Shown: one piece after another, positions 43,346 to 51,449 of the stretch
How positions within the stretch are numbered: position 1 is the first letter of the stretch
How the letters are laid out: each line of letters starts with the position of its first letter
Origin: Mycolicibacterium sp. P9-64
GTDB taxonomy: Bacteria; Actinomycetota; Actinomycetes; Mycobacteriales; Mycobacteriaceae
Direction: 5' to 3'
DNA length: 64,000 nucleotides
NCBI RefSeq assembly: GCF_008329605.1
Contig: NZ_NPKO01000001.1
Location: 372,001 to 436,000, forward strand
Notes under the pieces: model-generated
Database searches by the model: none
What the model saw: the letters and a program-made list of their open reading frames with translations, nothing else
Told to the model about the DNA's origin: nothing
Made by a program: the position numbers and the translations under genes

Positions 43346-43828
43346 GTGGCGGGATTGGGCGAAGCACTGAACGCCTTAATGAGCCGTCTGTCCGACGGCG
43401 AGCAAATTGAAGCTCCGGCAGCGCCCACTGTGGCTGATTGGTTCTGGTTGACGCGGCTAGAGGTCAGATTTTCTGCCAAGAAAGGGCCGCGACCCTATCT
43501 CCGCCTGATCGCCTCAGACGTAGGGATGACAACTCTCTATCCGCGCACGACCCTGAAAGGTGCCACACCCAGCAGCAACCACATCCCCGATCAGCCGTAT
43601 CCGCGCGGCGTTAAGCATCGAGCTCATGGCCACCGTGGCCGACGTTGTCGTCTCGACGCTGATGCGACGGCCCTGGCCTACGCACCGCAGGTGGTCGGCT
43701 CGTACGTGCTTCGTCGTCTTACTCGGGACTGCGTCGAGACGGACGCCACATGGCTCGCCAAGTTCTCCTCGGCTCTCGATGAGCTAGCAAGGAAAGGGTC
43801 TAACTCGCGAGGTCGCGATGGCAACTGA
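43346..43828 (+). CDS. Hypothetical protein, first gene of the sigma-like/DUF3696 operon
   Basis: About 160 aa with no recognised domain. The middle contains a His/Arg/Cys-rich stretch (VKHRAHGHRGRRC) that could bind metal or nucleic acid. The C-terminal part is helical with an AYAPQVVGSYVLRRL segment. The start is uncertain: GTG 43343/43346, TTG 43355 or ATG 43379 all follow the GAGGGGAGG sequence. Its stop overlaps the next gene by 11 bases, which argues for a genuine coupled gene. Base composition is less GC-rich than the catabolic island. Confidence 0.55.
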   Translation: MAGLGEALNALMSRLSDGEQIEAPAAPTVADWFWLTRLEVRFSAKKGPRPYLRLIASDVGMTTLYPRTTLKGATPSSNHIPDQPYPRGVKHRAHGHRGRRCRLDADATALAYAPQVVGSYVLRRLTRDCVETDATWLAKFSSALDELARKGSNSRGRDGN

Positions 43829-44789
43829 GGACGATCGCTGGGCCGCCCTGTGTTCCGAGTATGAGAGAGAGCGCATAGGGACGGGCTGGCTTGAGCTGGT
43901 ATTCAAAGTTTGCTCAGCGATCGCGCCACGCTACCGGCCCGATGTATATAACGACGGGCTAGCGTGGGATCAGGCATCTTTCTACGACCTCGCGCAGGAC
44001 GTCATCGTCGGGCGGCTCCTTGGGGAGGGGCAGATCGACTACATCGTCGCAAGCGCGTCAACCCTGAGCGGTGCGAGAGGTCTCGTCGGCAAGCACGTCA
44101 AACAGGTGCTTGCTCAACGTGTCATCCCGAACCAGCGCGATAACGTGGCAAGTCGCCTGTATCGACTGTTCGAGCAGCGGGGTGAGCCAATTCAGAGCGT
44201 CGACGGAGTCGGATTCATTCCACCCGGGAGTAGCTGGAGTCCTGTCGAACCGACCGACCAAGCATCAGCAAGTGCAGTTCGTATCGTCAGAGACTTGCCC
44301 AGACTGCCGAATCGAGGGACAGATCGGCTCTCGCCGCTGTTTACCAGTGAGGTGCTGGAGTCCGTCGTTGAACCGCTCTGGAATGTGCTCAACGTGCCCG
44401 TGACCCTGAACCTTTTGGGGCGAATCTTAGAGAGCGCCTTTACAGGCATCGCACCAACGCTCTTTGAGCATGAAGAGGAGATTGAACAGTTCAAGAGCCT
44501 TGGATTGTCGACGGAGGAAATGGTGCTTACCGACGAACTGGCCATGGGGCTGGTGACGTTACTGACCGCTGAGCAGAGACACATTCTGGTGAATGCCGGG
44601 GTGATGACTGGCGAAGAGTTGGCGGCTGTGCTGGGCGTAAGCAGGCCGACAGCTCTCAAGCGGCGAGATGAGACTCGCGGGGTGATCGCTCGGTACTTCG
44701 GCCAGCCAGGGATGGACGACCTTCCAGACCATCTTCAAGACGTAGTAGTCCTGAAGGCCCTAGACCTTCTAGGCGGACACAGTGGATGA
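43818..44789 (+). CDS. Sigma-factor-like protein with C-terminal HTH
   Basis: A 323-aa soluble protein. Residues about 35-105 (LAWDQASFYDLAQDVIVGRLL ... ARGLVGKHVKQVLAQR) have the helical layout of sigma region 2. Residues about 250-291 (LTAEQRHILVNAGVMTGEELAAVLGVSRPTALKRRDE) form a clear HTH like sigma region 4 or a phage repressor. A roughly 140-residue spacer lies between. The similarity is by pattern only, so a stand-alone transcription regulator or a DNA-binding subunit of a defence complex is equally possible. The ATG overlaps the preceding ORF by 11 bases and its stop overlaps the next gene by eight. Confidence 0.62.
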   Translation: MATEDDRWAALCSEYERERIGTGWLELVFKVCSAIAPRYRPDVYNDGLAWDQASFYDLAQDVIVGRLLGEGQIDYIVASASTLSGARGLVGKHVKQVLAQRVIPNQRDNVASRLYRLFEQRGEPIQSVDGVGFIPPGSSWSPVEPTDQASASAVRIVRDLPRLPNRGTDRLSPLFTSEVLESVVEPLWNVLNVPVTLNLLGRILESAFTGIAPTLFEHEEEIEQFKSLGLSTEEMVLTDELAMGLVTLLTAEQRHILVNAGVMTGEELAAVLGVSRPTALKRRDETRGVIARYFGQPGMDDLPDHLQDVVVLKALDLLGGHSG

Positions 44790-45810
44790 CGAACTTCGAC
44801 TCCGCTTGCTCGGAGTAGTACAAGCGGCAAATCAATCCCAGCCAGTCAAGTTTGAGACCCCATCATCGGTCGAGGCTGGGCAAGTACGTCGGTTGCGGGC
44901 GTACGACGATGATCTAGAGAGCATCCTTGTGCTCTTGCTGGACGTTGACGAAGGGGCCGGATTTGCGACGGTCGTCGGTGCTGTATCGCCGAGAGACGAA
45001 GCAACCGTGCGTGATTTGGTCGTCGATCGCGCGTACATCGGCTTGCCGTTTGACCTCGTTCTGCGAGTTGATGGGGTGAGTACCGCCTGGAATGCTCAAC
45101 TTTCCGGAACACCAGTAGTCAGTTCGTTGCCGCGCCCAGTTCTCGAGCTTGTTCGCAGAGGTCCGCGCTTGAGCGATGACGAGTTGGCGACGGAAGCCGA
45201 GGCGGTAGGTCTCGCCTCTGGGAACCTAGTACCACAGGCTGGTGACCATCTTTGGTGGGAGATCGGTCGCGCGGCGGAGCATCTGGCTCGACTGACTGCT
45301 TCGTGTCATGAGGGCCTTGTAAAGCCAGCCGTCGTCGACCCGGCCATGCTGGCGAGTCTGCTCTCGGGCGACGAAAAGGCCGATTGGGCCGAAGCCATGG
45401 ACGTGATCGACGCCATCAGTTCCAATCGGGCAGAGCTACCTCCAGAGGCGTGGGACTCTTGCGAAGAGGTCTTATCGCAAACGGTGACGCGTGATCAAGA
45501 CTGCTGGCGGGTTGTACAGCGACGCTTCCTCGAAGCTGCCCTACGCTGTCCCGCCGCGACCTCGCCAAGCCAGTCAGAACCGAGCGGAGCGCCAATCTTG
45601 GGTCCAGAAAGGGACATACCGATGGGCCTAACGGAGGATCCGTTGAAACGGCTGGTTGCTAGAGTCGCCGAAGGCGGCGAGCGAAGCACCCGAATAGTCA
45701 CGATCGAGCGTCTGTGGCGTGAAGAGCGAACCGTATTTCATACAACGGTTGGTGGTCATCGGCACGCGATTATCGCGGAGTTTGACGTCCTTGAAGAGGT
45801 ATACGCATGA
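44782..45810 (+). CDS. Hypothetical protein between the sigma-like gene and the ATPase gene
   Basis: A 342-aa soluble protein of unknown family. The N-terminal 110 residues look alpha/beta (LLLDVDEGAGFATVVGAVSPRDEATVRDLVV). The middle is helical and ends in a linker (SPSQSEPSGAP), and a short C-terminal alpha/beta piece (TTVGGHRHAIIAEFDVLEEVYA) follows. No catalytic motif is seen. It starts with GTG inside the end of the previous gene and its stop overlaps the ATPase start by four bases, so expression is fixed in ratio with both. It could be the adaptor or effector of this operon. Confidence 0.65.
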   Translation: MDDELRLRLLGVVQAANQSQPVKFETPSSVEAGQVRRLRAYDDDLESILVLLLDVDEGAGFATVVGAVSPRDEATVRDLVVDRAYIGLPFDLVLRVDGVSTAWNAQLSGTPVVSSLPRPVLELVRRGPRLSDDELATEAEAVGLASGNLVPQAGDHLWWEIGRAAEHLARLTASCHEGLVKPAVVDPAMLASLLSGDEKADWAEAMDVIDAISSNRAELPPEAWDSCEEVLSQTVTRDQDCWRVVQRRFLEAALRCPAATSPSQSEPSGAPILGPERDIPMGLTEDPLKRLVARVAEGGERSTRIVTIERLWREERTVFHTTVGGHRHAIIAEFDVLEEVYA

Positions 45811-47705
45811 GCAAAGCATGGCGTGATGTTCCGGCGTTGCGGTCTTGGCATCTTCATAATTTCAAATCCGTTGCCGACGCTGAACTGGATCTAGCGCCGC
45901 TGACCTTGGTTGTCGGCGCAAACTCAGCTGGTAAGAGCAGTCTCTTGCAATCAATCCTTCTTGTTGCGCAAGCAGCCGCTGAAACGACGCCCGGGGGATT
46001 CCCTCTTAATGGCCCCTTGGTGGGTCTGGGTGAATTCATAGAAGCGCGATCCGATTTCGAAGACCGGGCCGGGGAGAACATCAGCATCGGAGGGAAGCTG
46101 ACACTCCCATATGCGATTAGTCGGCGCCGGCCATTTGGGATGCGTGAGTTCGAATTGGATGACGGCCTCGACGAGGCGAATGAAGGCGAAAGCTCAATCA
46201 ATGCAGTGAAATGGGTGGTGAACCTTCAGCAAGATCCGGAGAGTCGCGGTAGTGCACTTGTACGTGACTCTCTTGTGACGTTGTCGCGTGGCTCATCGAA
46301 ATTGGGAAAATTGTCGGCATTTGCCCGGGCCGCCAACGATCCCGCGCCGCAGATGCTGCCACGTTTCAGAGATGAATTCGGTGATCGCTATAAGATGACC
46401 GAATCACTCAATCGGCGGTCAGGCAATAAGGCTTCCGCGCCGCGATCGAAGATTGCTCCGACACCCAAGGAATATGGTGCCGTCCAATTCTCGGCGGGCA
46501 TACCGGTAAATGGCCTTGTCGCGATCGACGAGGTTGAGTGGATGCTCAACCGGCTGCGCTCAATGATCGAATACCAATCGGACGAAGACGTTGATGAAGA
46601 CAAGGCCGCCGCACTACTTGACGTCGATGAGGTAACTGTTGGAGGGCTCGACGCGAATGAGGCGGCGAATCGACTCTATTCACTTTTGAGTGATCACGTT
46701 TCGAGGGGGCTTTCAGAGCCACGGACGAGCGCAGGTGGTGCCGAAATGGAGCTAAGTGGTGTGGTCGCGAATGAGTGCAACAAGCTTATGTCTCGCCACG
46801 ATTTTCAGGATGATATTCGGCCTATTCTTCTGGACAAACTAATGGAGGATGTGACCGAGCAGCGCTCAATTCTTGTACCTTCCTCGCCAGTTCAGATGCG
46901 GCAGGTTGGGATGAGATTTTACGCTCGAGAAATTCCCGAATACTTCAAGACATCTGTTCTTTACCTTGGCCCGCTACGCGAGGATCCGCGGGTTGCGTAT
47001 CCGCACTCAATCGCTGGCTCAACGCATATGCCATTGGGACGCAAGGGCGAAAGCACGGCATCGGTTCTTCTGCAGAGCCATGCAAGCGGACGGAGGCCGG
47101 TTCCAGGCGGAGCCAATCGCTATCCCATGCCCAACGGCCGGCCAACTTCCTCTCTCGAGGGTGCTGTTCGCGGTTGGGTTAAGGAATTCGGTCTTGGCAA
47201 CACTCTCAACGTCGAAGATCAGGCTCGGTATGGCGTCGGGTTCACCATTGACCAGCGTGACCTGACAAGCGTGGGCACAGGCGTTAGTCAGATTCTTCCC
47301 GTGATCGTTCTATGCCTCATGGCCCGGCCCGGCCAGCTTGTAATGCTGGAGCAACCAGAGCTCCATCTGAATCCGGCCTTACAGCAAAAGCTTGCGGACT
47401 TCTTCCTCGCGATGGTCAAGTCGGGCAGGCAGCTCATCGTCGAAACGCACAGCGAATACATCGTCACTCGCCTCCGCCTCCGGGTTGTAGAGGACGAGGA
47501 GGATGAGGTTCGCAATCTGTTCAATATCGTGTTCGCGGAACAGAACGGCAAGGGGCGTACAAAGTTTCCTGTGATAGACGTCGACCCTTCTGGCGCGTTG
47601 GGCGTCGAGGAGTGGCCGGCAGGTTTCTTCGACCAGGCTGGTAGCGATGTCGAGGCGATGATGAGGCTCGCATTGAACAAGCGTCGGCAAAATGCTCCGA
47701 AATAG
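45807..47705 (+). CDS. AAA/ABC-type ATPase with DUF3696-like C terminus
   Basis: A 632-aa ATPase. Walker A is GANSAGKSS (residues 37-45), just after an LHNFKSVADAELDLAPLTLVV start typical of OLD/RecF-like proteins. A roughly 400-residue insert of mixed structure follows. The C-terminal block has a signature-like VGTGVSQILPVIVL, Walker B QLVMLEQPELHLNP (about 510-523) and ETHSEYIVTRLRLRV. The end (FAEQNGKGRTKFPVIDVDPSGALGVEEWPAGFFDQ) matches the DUF3696 pattern seen in predicted defence ATPases without a Toprim domain. It has no nuclease motif of its own. It is the fourth gene of a tightly overlapped operon and is clearly AT-richer than the left half of the window. Confidence 0.88.
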   Translation: MSKAWRDVPALRSWHLHNFKSVADAELDLAPLTLVVGANSAGKSSLLQSILLVAQAAAETTPGGFPLNGPLVGLGEFIEARSDFEDRAGENISIGGKLTLPYAISRRRPFGMREFELDDGLDEANEGESSINAVKWVVNLQQDPESRGSALVRDSLVTLSRGSSKLGKLSAFARAANDPAPQMLPRFRDEFGDRYKMTESLNRRSGNKASAPRSKIAPTPKEYGAVQFSAGIPVNGLVAIDEVEWMLNRLRSMIEYQSDEDVDEDKAAALLDVDEVTVGGLDANEAANRLYSLLSDHVSRGLSEPRTSAGGAEMELSGVVANECNKLMSRHDFQDDIRPILLDKLMEDVTEQRSILVPSSPVQMRQVGMRFYAREIPEYFKTSVLYLGPLREDPRVAYPHSIAGSTHMPLGRKGESTASVLLQSHASGRRPVPGGANRYPMPNGRPTSSLEGAVRGWVKEFGLGNTLNVEDQARYGVGFTIDQRDLTSVGTGVSQILPVIVLCLMARPGQLVMLEQPELHLNPALQQKLADFFLAMVKSGRQLIVETHSEYIVTRLRLRVVEDEEDEVRNLFNIVFAEQNGKGRTKFPVIDVDPSGALGVEEWPAGFFDQAGSDVEAMMRLALNKRRQNAPK

Positions 47706-48391
47706 TGGCTGCGTTCGTCCTGCTCCGACGTGCACCGAAGAGGTGATCGATCGACCGCTCTTCTGTTCGGTCGTTCCCGCGACGCCCGCCGCAGCACTGG
47801 CCTGGCGGTTGACGTCGGCCTTGTGAAGGATCGCGACCTATGGACAGGAGCCGAGTCCACCGTCGCGAGCACCCTCGCGCTGCGCTCGTCGCACCGTCTC
47901 CCCAGTTGGCGACCACAGACGATGAGGTCACCGAGGCGGTTTTTCAAGTCGAACGGCTCTCGGGCGCGGAGATTGCAGCCCATTGGATTCAGAAGGAGTC
48001 CGACGTTCGAAAGCGACTCTACGGGAGTTAGTTTCAGCATCCGGCGGCCACTTACCGATGCGATCGCTGGGTCGAACGAGGATGAAACCGATACGTCGTG
48101 TAGTCAGCCACGCACACCGTGGCCTGACGACTGAGCGCGAGTTTCCGCCGCGGTCTGACGCGGACGTCGGCGAGTGTGACAGAGGTGGCAGCGCGCTGAC
48201 GCGGTCGGGGATCGTGAGCGCCTTCACTCGCGAATAGTTCCAGGGTGTCAGTTCCAAGCCCGATTGGTGGGCTACTCACCCCGGCTGAGCGATCTCGAAT
48301 CGGTCACCTGCTCAGGTTGGACGGAAACCGAAAGTCTGCTTTACACATGGCCGGTCATGCCTCCTTGATGGTGATGGAGAGGAGGAACACC
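47706..48391 (+). other. Gene-poor region; one weak short ORF
   Basis: 686 bp between two operons. The only frame with coding-like character is 47840-48031, potentially 63 aa, ending VTEAVFQVERLSGAEIAAHWIQKESDVRKRL. Its first half looks like a shadow of another frame (47730 onward), so this may be the remains of a decayed gene. The right part (48240-48391) presumably holds the promoter of the HNH-helicase operon. Confidence 0.45.
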
Positions 48392-48454
48392 ATGGTCCCA
48401 GTCAAAGACGGCTCTACCCTGATTTCGCGCGCGGCCATGGGAGTTTTCCTATGA
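48392..48454 (+). CDS. 20-aa leader ORF coupled to the HNH-helicase gene
   Basis: The ORF MVPVKDGSTLISRAAMGVFL has a very strong GAGAGGAGGAA ribosome-binding site just upstream. Its stop overlaps the next start as ATGA. The HNH-helicase gene has no other ribosome-binding site, so ribosomes finishing this leader probably re-initiate there. The peptide has no recognised function. Confidence 0.6.
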   Translation: MVPVKDGSTLISRAAMGVFL

Positions 48455-50391
48455 GTGCGGGGGCAGAGACGGCCGATCATCGCGATTGTGGCGTGAATGC
48501 GCAAGGGCCACGCCGTGATCCGCGGCGTCTCTTCAGCACGCATCAGCGTAGTGAGATCGTGAGCCGGCAGCATCACGTCTGTGTCCAGTGCAATGAAGAT
48601 CTTCCGGAACTGTTTCACGTCCACCATGTGATCCCGTGGAGCGAAGGTGGCCGGACCGACATCGATAACGGTGTTGCCGTCTGCGTGGAATGCCACCTAC
48701 GCGCCGAGGTTCGACAGTTGCCGATCTTTGACCCCCGTCGTTGGCAGCGTGAAGCTGTCGACCGAGTTCTGCCGCTGTTGCGCGCTGGCGAGTTCGCCAC
48801 CCTAAGCGCCGCGCCTGGCGCGGGTAAGACCTTGTTTGCGTCGTGGGTGTATCGGCAACTCATCGATGGCGGCGATATTGGGCGCGTGGTGGTTTTCGTC
48901 CCGAACGCAAATCTTCGCACCCAGTGGGCCGACGAAGCCAAGGCGCTCAACGTCTTTCTGCACACAGGGGGTACCACGGAGAGACGTGGCTATGACGGGG
49001 TAGTGATGACTTATCACGCGCTGTCGGATGCAGTGCAGGTTCAACAGATCATTGCCGATGCGGAGGAGGAGAGCACTCTATTCGTCTTAGATGAGGTCCA
49101 CCACCTCGCGAAGGACCAGAGTGGACAGGCTGGCTCTTGGGCGGTCAACGTGGCGCGCATCGTCGGCAGCCATAACAGTCCTCGCCATCGTGTGCTCAAC
49201 CTGTCGGGCACCTTGTTCCGGTCCAACCGCCAGGAGCGGATCTCCACCATCCGCTACGAAGTGGTCGGTGGTGACCGCATCGATACCATCGCCGACTATG
49301 CGGTGACGGCCGGTGAATTGATCCGCGAGCGGCAACTGCGTCACATCAAGGTCCTGGGCTTCGACGCCGACATGCAGCTGGATGCTATCGATCTGAGCGA
49401 GTTCGACGACAACGACATGATCCGCGCGGTGGATATTAACGCCGATAGCAGAATGCGTGGTCCGTTGATTCGCAAGATGGTGCGCGACGAAAACTACCTC
49501 GACGGCATTATTCGGGAAACCGTTAGACGCCTTGGGCATTCGTCGGTTGCATTAGAGGGTGCCGCGGTCAAAGGGCTCATCATCGCCGACAGTGTCCATC
49601 ACGCAGAACAGATTCACGCCATGCTCGCGGCTGAAGTGGGTGCGCGTAACGCGTTCATCGCGCATGGCCAGCTGACCTCGGCCGAGGCTGAGATTCAACG
49701 GTTCCGCATGTCCCGCGAGCAAGCCATCATGGTCGCGGTGCAAAAGATCACGGAGGGCTTCGACGTCCCCGATATTTGTGTGCTCACTTATCTCAGGTCA
49801 TGGCGTGCACCACTATTCATCAACCAGATGGTGGGTCGAGCGATGAGGGTTACCCAGCGCGAGCGCGATCTGGGACTGATCCTGCCAGCGACGATCCTGG
49901 TGCCCAACGATGCGGCTATTAAGGCGGCGTTCGCCGATGTGTTGGTAGGCGCGATGCGCGTGCTGGACGCACCGGCAGATCCGTGCCTGCGATGCGGCCA
50001 GCTTGTGTGCATTTGCCCGCCCCGACCTCGGGCGCCGCGGCCGTGGGATCCAGCAGAGAAGATTTGTTCAGGATGCGGGCACCCGTGGAAAATCTGCATC
50101 TGTGACTGCGCCCGGTGTGGGTTGACGCGTGCCACCGGCTGTGTTTGTTACCGGCCCGAGAATTACCCTGTCAACGTCGAAGTTGTCGGTGAAGGTGAGG
50201 TCGTGCACGTCTCGGTGGACGGTACCGAAATCGATCTACACATCGTGCATGCCTTACATGGAGCGCTGGACCAGATGGGTATCCCCGAGGTCCACCTTGA
50301 GCAGGCGGCGGCGGCATTGCAGCAGCAGATGCGAAGTGACCCAATGACATTCCTAACGGCCCTGCGGGGCCAGGATCAGGAGCGGCCGTGA
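48451..50391 (+). CDS. HNH nuclease - SF2 DEAD/DEAH helicase - zinc-cluster fusion protein
   Basis: A 646-aa protein with three parts. Residues 36-85 are an HNH nuclease with zinc knuckles (C44, C47, C78, C81) and catalytic HVHH (56-59), N73 and H82. Residues about 95-500 are an SF2 helicase/translocase of the type found in restriction enzymes: Walker A AAPGAGKT (120-127), DEVH (214-217), SGT (252-254) and QMVGRAMR (459-466). Residues 512-566 hold twelve cysteines in short CxxC/CxC spacings and look like two or three zinc sites; about 80 more residues follow. It resembles a stand-alone DNA-cutting translocase. Its start overlaps the 20-aa leader and its end overlaps the 211-aa gene by four bases. 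Role in phage or plasmid defence is inferred from architecture and location. Confidence 0.88.
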   Translation: MSAGAETADHRDCGVNAQGPRRDPRRLFSTHQRSEIVSRQHHVCVQCNEDLPELFHVHHVIPWSEGGRTDIDNGVAVCVECHLRAEVRQLPIFDPRRWQREAVDRVLPLLRAGEFATLSAAPGAGKTLFASWVYRQLIDGGDIGRVVVFVPNANLRTQWADEAKALNVFLHTGGTTERRGYDGVVMTYHALSDAVQVQQIIADAEEESTLFVLDEVHHLAKDQSGQAGSWAVNVARIVGSHNSPRHRVLNLSGTLFRSNRQERISTIRYEVVGGDRIDTIADYAVTAGELIRERQLRHIKVLGFDADMQLDAIDLSEFDDNDMIRAVDINADSRMRGPLIRKMVRDENYLDGIIRETVRRLGHSSVALEGAAVKGLIIADSVHHAEQIHAMLAAEVGARNAFIAHGQLTSAEAEIQRFRMSREQAIMVAVQKITEGFDVPDICVLTYLRSWRAPLFINQMVGRAMRVTQRERDLGLILPATILVPNDAAIKAAFADVLVGAMRVLDAPADPCLRCGQLVCICPPRPRAPRPWDPAEKICSGCGHPWKICICDCARCGLTRATGCVCYRPENYPVNVEVVGEGEVVHVSVDGTEIDLHIVHALHGALDQMGIPEVHLEQAAAALQQQMRSDPMTFLTALRGQDQERP

Positions 50392-51023
50392 TGGCAAGTT
50401 ACGAGAAGGTCGCCACTCTTGTCAGCAAGGTCCGCAATGCCCGCTACGGCGAAATGGTCAGCTATCTCGAAACTCTGATCGATTCAGGTGATTGGCGTGA
50501 TTTCAGCACGCCTGCCGGCATGCGGTTTCAGTTTCGGGAGTGCGAGTTCGACTATTTCCTGCTCGCGCTGGAGGTCGACCCGGCGATCGTCCGGCATGCC
50601 TATCTGTACGCCGACGATGTGGATGGATTGCTGCCTAAGCAACTGCGGCTGGCAGACCTCACCGGCCGGGGCAAGGTCAAGGACGGCGCCCGTCGGCCGT
50701 GGAAGCAGATGGTCGAAGAGTTAGAGGGCGAGCCATCGGGGGCGGCTGCCCGGATTCGTGCGGCGCACGACCACGCCGGGAGTTGGTTCGTGACACAGCG
50801 CACCGGCGAGGTCGCGAGGGATCCGGCTCGCCGGCGTACGGCCGAGCAGGGCAAACTGGTGCGCCGAGATCGCCCGAATGCCAAGGTGTGGCGGGTTCGG
50901 TGGTCGGACGATAAGTCCATCGCCGAGGCGATAACGGAAAAGCTTCTGGTCGAACCGTCACTGGCCCAAGAGGTTTATAAGCAACTGGATTCGCGGTTAT
51001 TCCGAAGGCGCGATCCTTCATGA
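50388..51023 (+). CDS. Hypothetical partner protein of the HNH-helicase operon
   Basis: A 211-aa soluble protein without a recognised domain. The N-terminal half is acidic with a FRECEFDYFLLAL segment and looks helical. The C-terminal half (about 95-211) is basic (RDPARRRTAEQGKLVRRDRPNAKVWRVRW) and may contact nucleic acid. The start is GTG 50388 or ATG 50391, inside the helicase stop region; its own stop overlaps the next fragment by four bases. Fixed coupling to the helicase suggests a dedicated partner, such as a specificity or control subunit. Confidence 0.7.
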   Translation: MMASYEKVATLVSKVRNARYGEMVSYLETLIDSGDWRDFSTPAGMRFQFRECEFDYFLLALEVDPAIVRHAYLYADDVDGLLPKQLRLADLTGRGKVKDGARRPWKQMVEELEGEPSGAAARIRAAHDHAGSWFVTQRTGEVARDPARRRTAEQGKLVRRDRPNAKVWRVRWSDDKSIAEAITEKLLVEPSLAQEVYKQLDSRLFRRRDPS

Positions 51024-51227
51024 CGCCCGATTGGAGCCGGATCACGCTGGAGGATGTCCGGCGGGCCTGCCAGATGTACGAGTCTGGAGCCGCCCGACCG
51101 AAGCGGCCCGAGAAGGACACGTTCCGCCTCCTCAACGGAAAGACCTATCCCGCCAGGTTCATCCGCGGTCGCCTACCGTCTCGCGACCGGTGTCGAACTG
51201 AACCCACGGCGACCGCGAGACACGTAG
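51020..51227 (+). pseudogene. Decayed third gene: N-terminal head domain of a McrA-like HNH protein, frameshifted and truncated
   Basis: It starts at ATG 51020, overlapping the 211-aa gene by four bases, and encodes ITLEDVRRACQMY ... FRLLNGKTYPARFIRG. This matches the small N-terminal domain found before HNH nucleases of the ScoMcrA type (LV-GK-YP-K-I pattern). The expected continuation (L)AYRLATGVELNP is present but shifted by one base at about 51170, and a TAG follows at 51225. The rest of the gene is missing. The unshifted frame runs on to 51478 without family features. The operon therefore once had a third member, lost near the insertion point of the zinc-ribbon gene. Confidence 0.6.
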
Positions 51228-51449
51228 TGATCACGCTTCGGACATGGGCCTGTTTGGCGCGGACGCAAGACCGGCGTATGCGCATCGATGTTGGCGTAAC
51301 GAGCACTGTGAAATCCTGCAACGCGGCGCTTGGCGTACGACGCGCCAACACTCCCGGTCAGCCATCGCTCTGGCGGAACCTTCAACCTGCATGGTCATGT
51401 CGGGCCGGCGTCCTACCATCGATCCGTCACACAGTTAGGGGGCGAGGCG

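Noticed and set aside
43234..43479. Minus-strand 81-aa ORF
   Set aside because: It lies across the divergent promoter region and under the plus-strand hypothetical gene, without a ribosome-binding site or coding bias.
45807..47705. OLD-family nuclease
   Set aside because: The Walker motifs are OLD/RecF-like, but no Toprim domain (ExxxD...DxD) follows. The C terminus fits DUF3696, so it is annotated as an ATPase only.
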